DNA of 64,000 nt from Nocardia sp. CNY236. GTDB taxonomy: Bacteria > Actinomycetota > Actinomycetes > Mycobacteriales > Mycobacteriaceae. Location: NCBI RefSeq assembly GCF_000482385.1, contig NZ_AXVD01000017.1:100649-164648 (forward strand), in the 5' to 3' direction. Positions 17,189-25,900 of this stretch are shown piece after piece. The notes below the pieces were generated by a model. That model was not told where the DNA came from and ran no database searches. It was given only the letters and a program-made list of their open reading frames with translations. The position numbers and the translations under genes are program-made. Position 1 is the first letter of the stretch, and the number at the start of each line of letters is the position of its first letter.

Positions 17189-18073
17189 ATGCGTAGTGCA
17201 GTGCGTGCGTTGGCTGTCGCGAGCATGATCGGTGTCGCACTTGCTGCAACGTCGTTCTCCTCCGCGGCGCCGATGTCGGCATTCGCCGAGTATGTCGCGC
17301 TCGGTGACTCATGGGCTGCCGATGTTACGTTCAGTCAGACGACGTCCGAGTTCGTGCCGTTGGGTTGCGTGCAGAGCCGGTCCAGCTATGCGAAGCAGGT
17401 TGCGGACGCACTTGCGGTGCCGAAATTTCGGGATGCGGCATGCGACTCGGCGACAACCGTCGAAATGACCGCTCCGCAGATCACGCCCGCCGGGGTGAAT
17501 GCGCCGCAGTTCGATCGCCTCTCCCCCACCACCGATCTGGTGAGTATGGAAATCGGTGGCAATGATGCGGGATTGGCTGCTGCTGTCCGACAGTGTGTGA
17601 CCGCCGACCCGGCGGTGTCGCCGTGTCATGACACGTTCGTGGTCGACGGAGTGGACCGGATGTCGGCGAATGTGGCCGCATCCGAACCGAAGGTCGTTGC
17701 TGCGATCTTGGGCATCCGTGCGAGGTCGCCGCATGCTCGGATCGTGTTGCTGGACTACTTGCAGGGTGTGAGCATCGGGCCGGGGTGTTATCCGAGTATC
17801 CCGATCTCACCGATCGATGCGGAGTGGCTGGGCCGCAAACTCGTCGAGTTGAATGCCATGCTGTCGCGAGCGGCGGCTGTGGCCGGTGTGCAGTTCGTCG
17901 ACACCTATACCTCCAGTGCTGGGCACGATGCTTGTCAGCCGATGGGCACTCGATGGGTGGAGGGTTTGGTTCCGTATTCCGCGCATCCGATGGGTCCGGC
18001 GGTGCCGTTTCATCCGAATCAGCTCGGCGCGGATCATCAGGCCAGAATGCTCCTGGCAGCATTGGGTCGATAA
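17189..18073 (+). CDS. secreted SGNH/GDSL-family lipase or esterase
   Basis: 294 residues from the ATG at 17189 (GGAGG five bases upstream; the frame continues upstream without such a site). A Sec signal peptide covers about 1-33 (RALAVASMIGVALAATSFSSAAP). The hydrolase blocks follow: ALGDSWA with nucleophile Ser41, SMEIGGND at 119-126 and FHPNQLGADHQ with catalytic His275. Cys pairs (60/85, 142/154 region) suggest disulphides in the exported protein. It resembles Streptomyces/Mycobacterium SGNH secreted lipases such as the 1IVN/ SCO-type enzymes. Probably acts on esters outside the cell; substrate unknown. Confidence 0.85.
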   Translation: MRSAVRALAVASMIGVALAATSFSSAAPMSAFAEYVALGDSWAADVTFSQTTSEFVPLGCVQSRSSYAKQVADALAVPKFRDAACDSATTVEMTAPQITPAGVNAPQFDRLSPTTDLVSMEIGGNDAGLAAAVRQCVTADPAVSPCHDTFVVDGVDRMSANVAASEPKVVAAILGIRARSPHARIVLLDYLQGVSIGPGCYPSIPISPIDAEWLGRKLVELNAMLSRAAAVAGVQFVDTYTSSAGHDACQPMGTRWVEGLVPYSAHPMGPAVPFHPNQLGADHQARMLLAALGR

Positions 18074-18120
18074 TTCGATCTGTCCCTGAATATTGCGCTC
18101 GTCACACGAGTGGCTGTGGT

Positions 18121-18147
18121 GGAACCGGCGGCGCTGGGACGTCCGAC
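18121..18147 (+). promoter_or_regulatory. ECF-sigma-type promoter upstream of the CopD-CtaG gene
   Basis: GGAAC at 18121-18125, an 18-base spacer, then CGAC at 18144-18147, 60 bases before the start codon at 18207. The same layout occurs upstream of copA, mspA and the importer operon, all near a SigC-like sigma gene. Recognised by eye; no score computed. Confidence 0.45.
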
Positions 18148-18206
18148 TAGTGGACACAGGGGATGGGTCGGCCCGGCGCGGGTCGCCACGGTCGAAGGGA
18201 CATGGC

Positions 18207-20159
18207 ATGACAGTTGGGGCGATCTCGGCGCGAACGGTCTGGTTCGTCTCGATGTTCGGTGCGGTGGTGCTGCTCGTCGTGGCGGCCTGGTCCGCGCAGG
18301 ACTTTCCGTATCGTGCCGCTGGTACGGCGTATCCGGGACTGGGCCATGCGGCGCTGTACACCGTGTTGCGGGCGGTGGCGATGGTGGCGGGTTCGGTGAC
18401 CGTGGGCGCGTTGGTGTATTCGGCCTGCTGTACGGCGGTTGGCAAGCACGGTCGGCTCGGTGTGGACGGCTATGCGGGAATCCGTGTGGTCGAACGCGCC
18501 AGCGTGGTCTGGGTGGCGGCCGCGGTGGCGCTGATACCGGTGACGGCAGCCGACGTGGGTGGGATCGCGGTGTCGGAGATGCTGCGCGGTGGTGCACTCG
18601 GATCGTTGATCGACGCGAGCGAGAAGCCGAAGGCGTGGATGGTGGTAGCCGCACTGGCGGCCGTTGTCGCGGTGGGGTCGAGATTCTCTCTGTCGTGGGT
18701 CGTGACGGTGGCTCTGGCGTGGATTGCTGCGATCGGTGTCGTGCCGCCATTTGTTGTTGGCAATGCGGGCGAAGGCCCCGGTCATGACTATGCGACCGGG
18801 GCCGCGCTAGTTCTGGTCGTGGCGATGTCGGTTCCCATTGGGTTGTTGTGGTGTGTGAGTGCTCATCTCGGTCGTGGAGGAGACGATGCGGTGGCGTTGG
18901 TGCGCCGCACACGGTTCATCGTCGTGTTGTGTCTGAGCGTCGCAGCGATCTGCGGTGTCGTGTTGGTCGCGGTACTGGTGCCGCCATCTCAGGTGTTCGT
19001 CACCGGGTACGGGCGTCTGGTGCTGGGGGCGGGATTGTCGGCGTTACTGGTCGCGGTGCTCGTGGGGAGGATGGGTTGCGGCCCGAAGCGCGATGCGGTG
19101 GTGTGCGCGGTAGCGGGCGGCGCCGCGCTCGTCGCGATGTCAGCGTTGAGCGGGGCGGGGGTAGGTCCGGCTCCGGCGTTCGCCGATCGGCAGTTCACGG
19201 CTCATCAGGTCGGTCTCGGCTTCGATATTGCCGATCCGCCGTCTGCCCTGCGGTTGCTCACGTTTTGGCGATTTGACATCGTGCTCGGCGGCGCGGCGTT
19301 GGTCGGGATCGGGATGTATGTCCTGGGGGTACTGCGGCTGCGGCGGCGGGGTGATGCCTGGTCGGTGTGGCGGACGGTGTCGTGGGTCGGTGGGTGTGTC
19401 GTGTTGTCGATGGCGACGTCCTCGGGGATCGGCGCGTACGGATATGCCATGTTCAGTTGGCACATGGTGACCCATATGGCGTTGAACATGGTGGTGCCGG
19501 TGTTGCTCGTGCTCGGCGCGCCGGCCACGTTGCTGTTGCGTGCGCTGCCCGCGGCGCCGCGCGGGGCGCTGTGGGGTGTCCGTGAGGGGGTATTGGCGTT
19601 GGTGCATTCGCGGCTGGCTGCGCTGTTGTCCCATCCGGTGTTTTCGGTGACGGCGTTTGTCGTTTCGCTCTACGGTCTGTATTTCACACCGGCGTTCGAG
19701 AGCTTGATCCCCTATCACTGGGGACATGTCTTCATGAACATGCATTTTCTGATCGTGGGCTATTTGTACTATTGGGCGATCATCGGCATCGACCCGGGGC
19801 CACGGCGGCTGCCTCATGTGGGCCGGCTCGGGGTCTTGTTTGCTGTCATGCCGTTTCACGCGTTCTTCGGTGTTTCGGTCATGTCGATGACCACGGTCAT
19901 CGGGGAGCGGTTCTATGCGAAACTGCAATTGCCGTGGGGGGTGGATCTGCTGGCGGATCAGCGTGTCGGTGGCGCTATCGCGTGGGTGGCCGGTGAGGTT
20001 CCGATTTTGATCGTCGTGGGTGCGCTGCTCACGCAGTGGGTCGCCCAGGATCGCCGGGTGGCGGTGCGCACCGATCGCAAAGATGATGTGTACGGCGATT
20101 CCGACCTCGATGCATACAATGCGATGTTGGTCGAGTTGGCGCGCACGCGTGGTCGGTAG
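18207..20159 (+). CDS. copper resistance CopD / cytochrome c oxidase assembly CtaG fusion membrane protein
   Basis: 650 residues from the ATG at 18207 (GAAGGGA eight bases upstream). The N-terminal half has about eight helices like the CopD family (copper import). The C-terminal half (about 370-620) is the Caa3-type CtaG domain, with the His/Met-rich segment MFSWHMVTHMALNMVVP and further His in FMNMHFLIVGYLYYW and MPFHAFFGV, likely copper ligands. Such fusions occur in many Actinobacteria and are thought to move copper across the membrane for cytochrome oxidase. It converges on copA with only nine bases between the stops. An ECF-type promoter motif lies upstream. Confidence 0.85.
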   Translation: MTVGAISARTVWFVSMFGAVVLLVVAAWSAQDFPYRAAGTAYPGLGHAALYTVLRAVAMVAGSVTVGALVYSACCTAVGKHGRLGVDGYAGIRVVERASVVWVAAAVALIPVTAADVGGIAVSEMLRGGALGSLIDASEKPKAWMVVAALAAVVAVGSRFSLSWVVTVALAWIAAIGVVPPFVVGNAGEGPGHDYATGAALVLVVAMSVPIGLLWCVSAHLGRGGDDAVALVRRTRFIVVLCLSVAAICGVVLVAVLVPPSQVFVTGYGRLVLGAGLSALLVAVLVGRMGCGPKRDAVVCAVAGGAALVAMSALSGAGVGPAPAFADRQFTAHQVGLGFDIADPPSALRLLTFWRFDIVLGGAALVGIGMYVLGVLRLRRRGDAWSVWRTVSWVGGCVVLSMATSSGIGAYGYAMFSWHMVTHMALNMVVPVLLVLGAPATLLLRALPAAPRGALWGVREGVLALVHSRLAALLSHPVFSVTAFVVSLYGLYFTPAFESLIPYHWGHVFMNMHFLIVGYLYYWAIIGIDPGPRRLPHVGRLGVLFAVMPFHAFFGVSVMSMTTVIGERFYAKLQLPWGVDLLADQRVGGAIAWVAGEVPILIVVGALLTQWVAQDRRVAVRTDRKDDVYGDSDLDAYNAMLVELARTRGR

Positions 20160-20168
20160 CCTCGCGAG

Positions 20169-22472
20169 TTACTCGAGTTCTGGGCTTGTCCGGCCTGGGT
20201 GTATCCGGCCTGGGTGTATCCGGCGCAGTCGCAAGCTGTTGGTGACGACGAAGAACGAGGAGAAGGCCATTGCGGCGCCGGCGACCAGTGGGTTCAGCCA
20301 GCCGATGGTGGCGACGGGTATGGCGATGATGTTGTAGCCGAATGCCCATGCCAGGTTGCCTTTGATGGTGCGTAGCGTGGCGTGTGCGAGTTCGATGGCG
20401 TCGGGCACGGTATTCAGGTCGCTGCGGACCAGGATCACATCCGCGGCGGCGATCGCGACGTCGGTCCCGGCGCCGACGGCCATGCCGAGGTCGGCGGTGG
20501 CCAGCGCGGCGGCGTCGTTGATGCCGTCACCGACCATGACCACTCTGTTGCCCTGTGCCTGCAGGTGCACGATAGTGGCTACCTTGTCCTGGGGAAGCAG
20601 ATCGGCGGCGACGTCGGTGATACCGACCTGCCGAGCGATGGCGCGGGCTGCAGGTTCGTTGTCGCCGGTCAGCATGATGGTGCGCAGTCCGCTGCGGTGA
20701 AGGCGCGCGATCGCTTCTGCGGCAGTGTCTTTCACGCGATCGGCGACGGCGACGGCGGCGACGACCGCGCCGTCGACTGCGACGAAAACCACGGTGTGGC
20801 CGACTGCGGCGTGGTGGTTGCGGTGCGCGTCGAGTACTGGGGGCATGGTGAGTCCGTGGTCGGACATCAGCTGTGGTCGTCCGACGAGTACGTGCTTGCC
20901 GAGCACGATGCCGCGGGCGCCGAGTCCGGGTAGTGCTTCGAAGGATTGGGCCTCGAAGGATTGGGCTATGGGTAGGTTCGTGTGTCGGCGCGCGTATTCG
21001 GTGACGGCTTTGGCGATGGCGTGTTCGGATGCGGCTTCGATTGCACCTGCGAGGCGCAGTGCCTCGCAGGTGTCGAATCCGTTGGTGACCGTGAAGTCGA
21101 CGACATGCATCGTGCCTTCGGTGATGGTGCCAGTTTTGTCGAGTACTACGATGTCTACGTCACGGGTGGACTCGAGGGCTTGATGACCCTTGATGAAGAT
21201 GCCCAGTTGCGCTCCGCGCCCGGAGGCAACCATCAGTGCTGTCGGGATGGCCAATCCGAGCGCGCACGGACACGCGACGACGAGTACGGCGATTGCGGCG
21301 GCTCCTGCATTGTCGGTTCCTCCGCCGAGTAGCAGCCATAGTGCGCAGGTCGTCGTGGCGATCGCAAAGACGATTGGAACGAAGACCGCCGACACACGGT
21401 CGGCGATTCGTTGCATGCGTGCCTTGCCTTGTTGGGCATGTTCGACGAGTTGGATCATGCCGGACAAGGCGGTATCGGCGCCGACTGCGGTGGCTTCGAC
21501 GACGATCCGTCCAGTGAGCGACATGGTTCCGCCGATGACGCGGTCGCCGCTGGTCACGTCGACCGGTAGTGGCTCACCGGTCATGGCGCTGGCGTCGATG
21601 CTGGACATTCCGCTGGTGACCACGCCGTCGGCGGCGATCGTTTCGCCGGGTCGGACGACGAATCGTTGCCCTTTCCCGAGTTCGGTGGTTGGAATGGTGA
21701 TCTCGTGGCCGTCTCGGGTGAGTACGGTGACTTCGTGTGCGGCGAGTTCGATGAGCGCACGCAGTGCACTGCCGGCTGTGCGTTTGGCTTTGGCTTCGAA
21801 GTAGCGGCCGGCGAGGACGAACGTGGTGATCCCTGCGGCGACTTCCAGGTAGATCGAATCACTGGACCAGACTGCCGCCCATACCCCCTCCGGAGCGTCG
21901 GTTCGTCCGGGGCGTAGGTACATGGTGTGTAGCGACCACAGGGTGGCGGTGAGCACGCCTACCGACACGAGGGTGTCCATACTGGCGCTCGCGTGGCGTG
22001 CGCCGGCCAGTGCTCGCCGGTGGAACGGCGCTGCGGCCCAGACGACCACGGGCACGGCGAGCACGGTGAGCAGGATCTGCCAACCGGTGAACCGTGTGTT
22101 CGGCAGCATCGCGAACATGGCCGACAGATCGGCCAGGGGAAAGAACGCGACGAGCGCGACGCCGAGGCGCCGCCGGAGATCGGCGACCACTTCTTCGTCG
22201 TCTCCCCCACCGAGGAGTGCTGGCCGGTGGACAGTTGCGGGTTCGGCGGTGTATCCGGCGGCGGACACCTCCTCGCACAGCTGCTGCACCGAGGTCGGTG
22301 CAGCAGCGTCGATGGTGGCGGCGCCGGTGGCATAGTTGACCGACGCGGTCACCCCGGCCAGTTTGTTGAGGCGGCGTTCGACCCTGCTGGCGCAGGCGGC
22401 GCAGCTCATTCCGCCCACGGCGAGGGTTACCCGCGTGGGCTGTGGTGATGCGGTGGTCTGCTCTGTGGTCAT
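20169..22472 (-). CDS. copA: copper-translocating P1B-type ATPase (CopA/CtpA/CtpV type)
   Basis: 767 residues from the ATG at 22472 (GGAG eight bases upstream). Features in order: one HMA domain with GGMSCAACAS (Cys24 and Cys27), membrane helices, TGE loop (MTGEPLPV), the copper-type CPC motif at 401-403 (ACPCALGLA), phosphorylated Asp445 in DKTGTITEG, the GxGxNDxxAL hinge, and two last helices. The single CxxC HMA domain plus CPC identifies a Cu+ exporter; it could also load copper onto cell-envelope proteins. It has two in-frame 15-base duplications (QSFEA twice, and IHPGR twice at the C-terminus). It is divergent from a zinc-finger gene and has an ECF-type promoter motif upstream. Confidence 0.9.
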   Translation of the reverse strand: MTTEQTTASPQPTRVTLAVGGMSCAACASRVERRLNKLAGVTASVNYATGAATIDAAAPTSVQQLCEEVSAAGYTAEPATVHRPALLGGGDDEEVVADLRRRLGVALVAFFPLADLSAMFAMLPNTRFTGWQILLTVLAVPVVVWAAAPFHRRALAGARHASASMDTLVSVGVLTATLWSLHTMYLRPGRTDAPEGVWAAVWSSDSIYLEVAAGITTFVLAGRYFEAKAKRTAGSALRALIELAAHEVTVLTRDGHEITIPTTELGKGQRFVVRPGETIAADGVVTSGMSSIDASAMTGEPLPVDVTSGDRVIGGTMSLTGRIVVEATAVGADTALSGMIQLVEHAQQGKARMQRIADRVSAVFVPIVFAIATTTCALWLLLGGGTDNAGAAAIAVLVVACPCALGLAIPTALMVASGRGAQLGIFIKGHQALESTRDVDIVVLDKTGTITEGTMHVVDFTVTNGFDTCEALRLAGAIEAASEHAIAKAVTEYARRHTNLPIAQSFEAQSFEALPGLGARGIVLGKHVLVGRPQLMSDHGLTMPPVLDAHRNHHAAVGHTVVFVAVDGAVVAAVAVADRVKDTAAEAIARLHRSGLRTIMLTGDNEPAARAIARQVGITDVAADLLPQDKVATIVHLQAQGNRVVMVGDGINDAAALATADLGMAVGAGTDVAIAAADVILVRSDLNTVPDAIELAHATLRTIKGNLAWAFGYNIIAIPVATIGWLNPLVAGAAMAFSSFFVVTNSLRLRRIHPGRIHPGRTSPELE
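20194..20223. repeat. 15-bp tandem duplication in the copA 3' end
   Basis: Unit CCTGGGTGTATCCGG occurs twice in a row (20194-20208 and 20209-20223), giving IHPGRIHPGR in the protein. A third, diverged copy precedes it at about 20179-20193. In frame, so the tail length probably varies between strains. Confidence 0.8.
20938..20967. repeat. 15-bp tandem duplication inside copA
   Basis: Two copies of TCGAAGGATTGGGC plus one base (20938-20952, 20953-20967) encode AQSFEAQSFEA in the nucleotide-binding domain. The repeat keeps the frame. Confidence 0.8.
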
Positions 22473-22555
22473 CGCGTGGTCTCCATGGTCCGTTCTGGCA
22501 GAAGGCGGTTTCGCTGGAGGTCGGCCCGTGATCGGGTGTGCGGCACTGTCAGGTA

Positions 22556-22581
22556 GTCGGTGGTGCGTGGTCGATGGTTCC
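22556..22581 (-). promoter_or_regulatory. ECF-sigma-type promoter upstream of copA
   Basis: On the minus strand: GGAAC (22581-22577; the preceding base extends it to GGGAAC), a 17-base spacer, CGAC (22559-22556), 84 bases before the copA start. Matches the motif upstream of ctaG, mspA and the ABC importer. Confidence 0.45.
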
Positions 22582-22611
22582 CGCCGCAGTCGTGCGGTGT
22601 CCCGTCGCCGA

Positions 22612-22632
22612 TCCCAGCCGCTCGGGCTGGGA
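22612..22632 (+). promoter_or_regulatory. hairpin covering the ribosome binding site of the zinc-finger gene
   Basis: TCCCAGCC (22612-22619) pairs perfectly with GGCTGGGA (22625-22632) around a five-base loop. The right arm includes the first bases of the Shine-Dalgarno sequence GGGAGGA at 22629-22635 for the GTG at 22643. This may limit translation unless unfolded. Confidence 0.4.
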
Positions 22633-22642
22633 GGATGATCGG

Positions 22643-22948
22643 GTGGAATGCTCGTTGGCACGAGAGTCGCTGTCGGTCCGGCTCGATGCGGAAGTCGAGG
22701 ATGTGGCCGCGGCTCGGGTCGATGAGCATCTCGCGCGGTGCGGGCGGTGTCGTCGATGGAATGCATCGGCTGCCGAGGTCACATGGCAGGCTCGGGTGGG
22801 TGCTGTGCAGCCAGTTCCGGATCTTTTCGAGCGGATCGTGGCCGAGGTGTGCAGTGCTCGGCCTCGGCGTCGCCGGTGGGTCGGCGGCCGTGGCCGAGGT
22901 GAGGTGTGTCGGGTTCTGGCAGGGTTGGTCGGTGCGCGCCGCGGGTGA
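22643..22948 (+). CDS. zf-HC2-type zinc-finger protein (anti-sigma-like)
   Basis: 101 residues from the GTG at 22643 (GGGAGGA seven bases upstream). The putative zinc-finger is CSLARESLSVRLDAE, then VDEHLARCGRC: Cys3, His29, Cys33 and Cys36, the HX3CX2C arrangement of zf-HC2 anti-sigma factors. No membrane helix follows; the rest is basic (RPRRRRW). Similar small proteins often sit beside copper genes in Nocardia and Mycobacterium. It may act as a soluble anti-sigma factor for the SigC-like protein encoded 13 kb away; that is inference. It is divergent from copA and ends one base before the NRPS gene stop. Confidence 0.65.
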   Translation: MECSLARESLSVRLDAEVEDVAAARVDEHLARCGRCRRWNASAAEVTWQARVGAVQPVPDLFERIVAEVCSARPRRRRWVGGRGRGEVCRVLAGLVGARRG

Positions 22949-22949
22949 T

Positions 22950-25900
22950 CTACGGCGCGGTATTGCCGAGGCGGAGCAAGTCGGATACGTCGCTGGCGGA
23001 TAGTTCGGGTGTCGGGGTGGTGTGGTCGGAAGTCCAGTCGGGGTCGAATCCCGCCAACTGGATGTCGCACCATCGTTGGACTGCGGTGCGCAGTGGTGGG
23101 TCGATGTCTTCGCATGCGCTGATCTCGGCGCGCCAGCGTGCCAACGGAATCGTGGTGGTGTGCAGGGTGGTGGCGTGTGCCAGGACAGCGGCGACGGCGA
23201 TCGGTTCGGGACCGAGGAGATCGAGTATGCGTGGCGTGGTCGTGGCAGCTTCTTTCGTTGCTTCGATGATGGTCTGGGCGGCGACGTCTGCGCGAACCAT
23301 CGGCTCGCGTACTTCGGTGTGTGGTAGTGCTCCGACCGCGGTGGCGGCTGTTGCCAGATCGTGGAGGAAATCGTGGTCGGGGTCGCGTGGGTCGCTGGGA
23401 TGTGGGAGCACGCGACCCAATCGCGCGATGGTCGACGGGACTGCGAATTCGGTTGCGGCGACGGCGAATAGATGCTCGGCGACGCATTTGCTTTGTGCAT
23501 ATCCTGTCGGCAGTGTGGCCGGGGCGGCCAGTGCACCTCGGGGTCCGGCAGCTGTGGCAGTCGATACCAGGGTGAGTGCTGCCCCGCAGTCTCGGGCAAG
23601 ACGCAGTGTGTGGTGGGCGGCAGTGACATTGACGGTCCGTAGGCTCTGGTAGGAGCGCACCGCGCTGATTGCTGCCGCGTTGTGCACGATGTGACTCACT
23701 CCGGCGAATGCGGCGGATTCGGCGCCGAAGTTCGGTGTGGTGCAGTCACCGAGGACGATCGACAGTCGGCGCGCGTTCCAGGCCGTGTGGAAGTGATGCG
23801 CGGCGGATACCGCGGTGAATGCGCCGCGCAGCCGATCGTAGGCGTGGTCGGTGGAGTCGGCTCGGATCAGGGCCACGATGTCGTGGTCGGTGGATGCCAG
23901 CAATTCTGCCAGCAAGTACGCGCCGAGAAAGCCGGTGGCGCCGGTCAGCAGTACTCGTCCTGGGGAGGGTGTCGTGGGAGGGGCCGGTGGTGAGGAGGCG
24001 GCCAGGAGGGTGCGCAGGGTCGCGATTTCTCGGTCCATATCGGGGGTATCGGTGCGGGCTGTGTGGTCGGTGGTTCGGGCGGCGAGGTCGGCGGCGGTCG
24101 GGTGGGCGAGGATCTCGTCCACGGTGATCGGGTGCCCGGTGAGGACGGTCAGCCGGTTGGCGAGGGCGATGGTCTGCATGCTGGTTCCGCCGGCTGCGAA
24201 GAAATCTTCTTCGGCGGTGAGGTCGTCGCGTCCGAGGACGGTTCGGAAGACGCGCAAGATCTGGTCGGTACCGGATGCGGTGCGGGATTCGTGGCGGGTT
24301 TCGGGCGCGTCGAGGGCGGTGCGGTCGGCCTTGAGGTTGGAGGTGCGTGGCAAATGGTCGACCGCGATGATTCGTGCCGGGACCCATGCTGGGGGTATGT
24401 GGTCGGACAGGCGTTGTCGTAGCGTGTCGAGCCATTCGGGTGGGTGGGGTATGTCGAGTGTCACCAGAGCGTCGAGGGCGAATTCGCCGCGTCGGGTGAC
24501 CAGCGCGTCGGACACTCCGGGTTCGCGGCGCAGGATGTCTTCGATGGTGCGGATGCCGACACGGTGGCCGGCGATTTTGACGACGCCGTCACTGCGTTCG
24601 ATGAACTCGAGTATGCCGTTGGCGTGCACGCGGACCCGGTCACCGGTCGCGAACGCGCGAATCGACTCGTGCTGAAGCTGGACGGTCCGGAAGCCGGTTG
24701 CGGTGTTGGCGGGCAGGTACCCGTCGGCGAGCATCGGCCCGTAGAGGTGGAGGTGGCCGACTGTTGGGCCGTGGTCGGGGTCGAAGCGGTCGACGGCGAG
24801 GAACGCGCCGATGCGGGGGAACAGCCGCCCCAGTGGTACGGGATGTTGCGGGTCGTGGTCGGCCGAGATGTCGGTACTGGCGCAGACGACCGCCGCCTCA
24901 CTGGGACCATAGCTATTGTGCAGTACGGGGTTGTCGCGGCGTGACCAGCGTGCTACGAGCTCTGGTGATGCCTCTTCTCCGCCGATCACGATCTGACGGA
25001 TCGTCGCGGGCAGCGTGATGGCGCCGGCGTCGACTGCTATGGCCAGTTCGTGCCAGATGGCGGTCGGTAGGTCGAGTACGGTCGCTTCGGTGCGGTGGGC
25101 ATGGTCGAGCAGGTCGGTCAACGAGCGCCGTTGGGTGGGGTTGGTGGCAATGACACATGCCCCGGCGGCCAGGGTTGGGAAGATCTCTTCGATGCTGGTG
25201 TCTGCGTGTAGCGGTCCGAATTGCACGACCCGGTCCTGTGGTTGCCACTGGTAGCGGTCCACGGCGTCGGCGGCGAATGCAGCGAGCGCGGCGCCGCTGA
25301 CCCGCACCGCTTTCGGCGTTCCGGTGGTTCCGGAGGTCAGCACCGCATAGCCGGCTGCTCGTCGGGACGGCGTGGGTTCGGGCTGGGCGGTTTCAGGGAG
25401 GGCGGTGGCCGGTGGCTGTGTGGTGGGAAACGCTATCGCTGTGATACCGGGGGCCACTGCGGCAGCGAGATCGATGTGGCGTGGACTGCGGATCACCGTC
25501 GAGGGCGCGAGGGCTTCCAGCAGCGCGCGCAGGTCCTCGACTGGCATGGTGAGGTCGAGCGCGACATGCGCGGCGCCGGCGAGTTGGGTTGCCAGGATGG
25601 AGATGATGTCGCTGCAGCCGTCGCCGGAGGGCAGTATCGCGACGATGTCGTCGTCATCGACTCCTATGGCGATCAGTTCGCTGGCGCGGGAGTGGGACTG
25701 AGCGAGTAGCTCGGCCCGTGACAGACGGTGTTCGCCGGTGACGAGCGCCGGGGCGGTCGGGTCGAGGGCGGCCCACCGGCGGAATCGAGTGATCGGGTCG
25801 AGTGCCGGGTTCGGGCGTGGAGCCTGGATCGGGACGAACGTGACGCCGAGGTCACGGACCGGGCGGGTGTTGTGGGTGGCGGCCGATTCGAGGGCGTGGA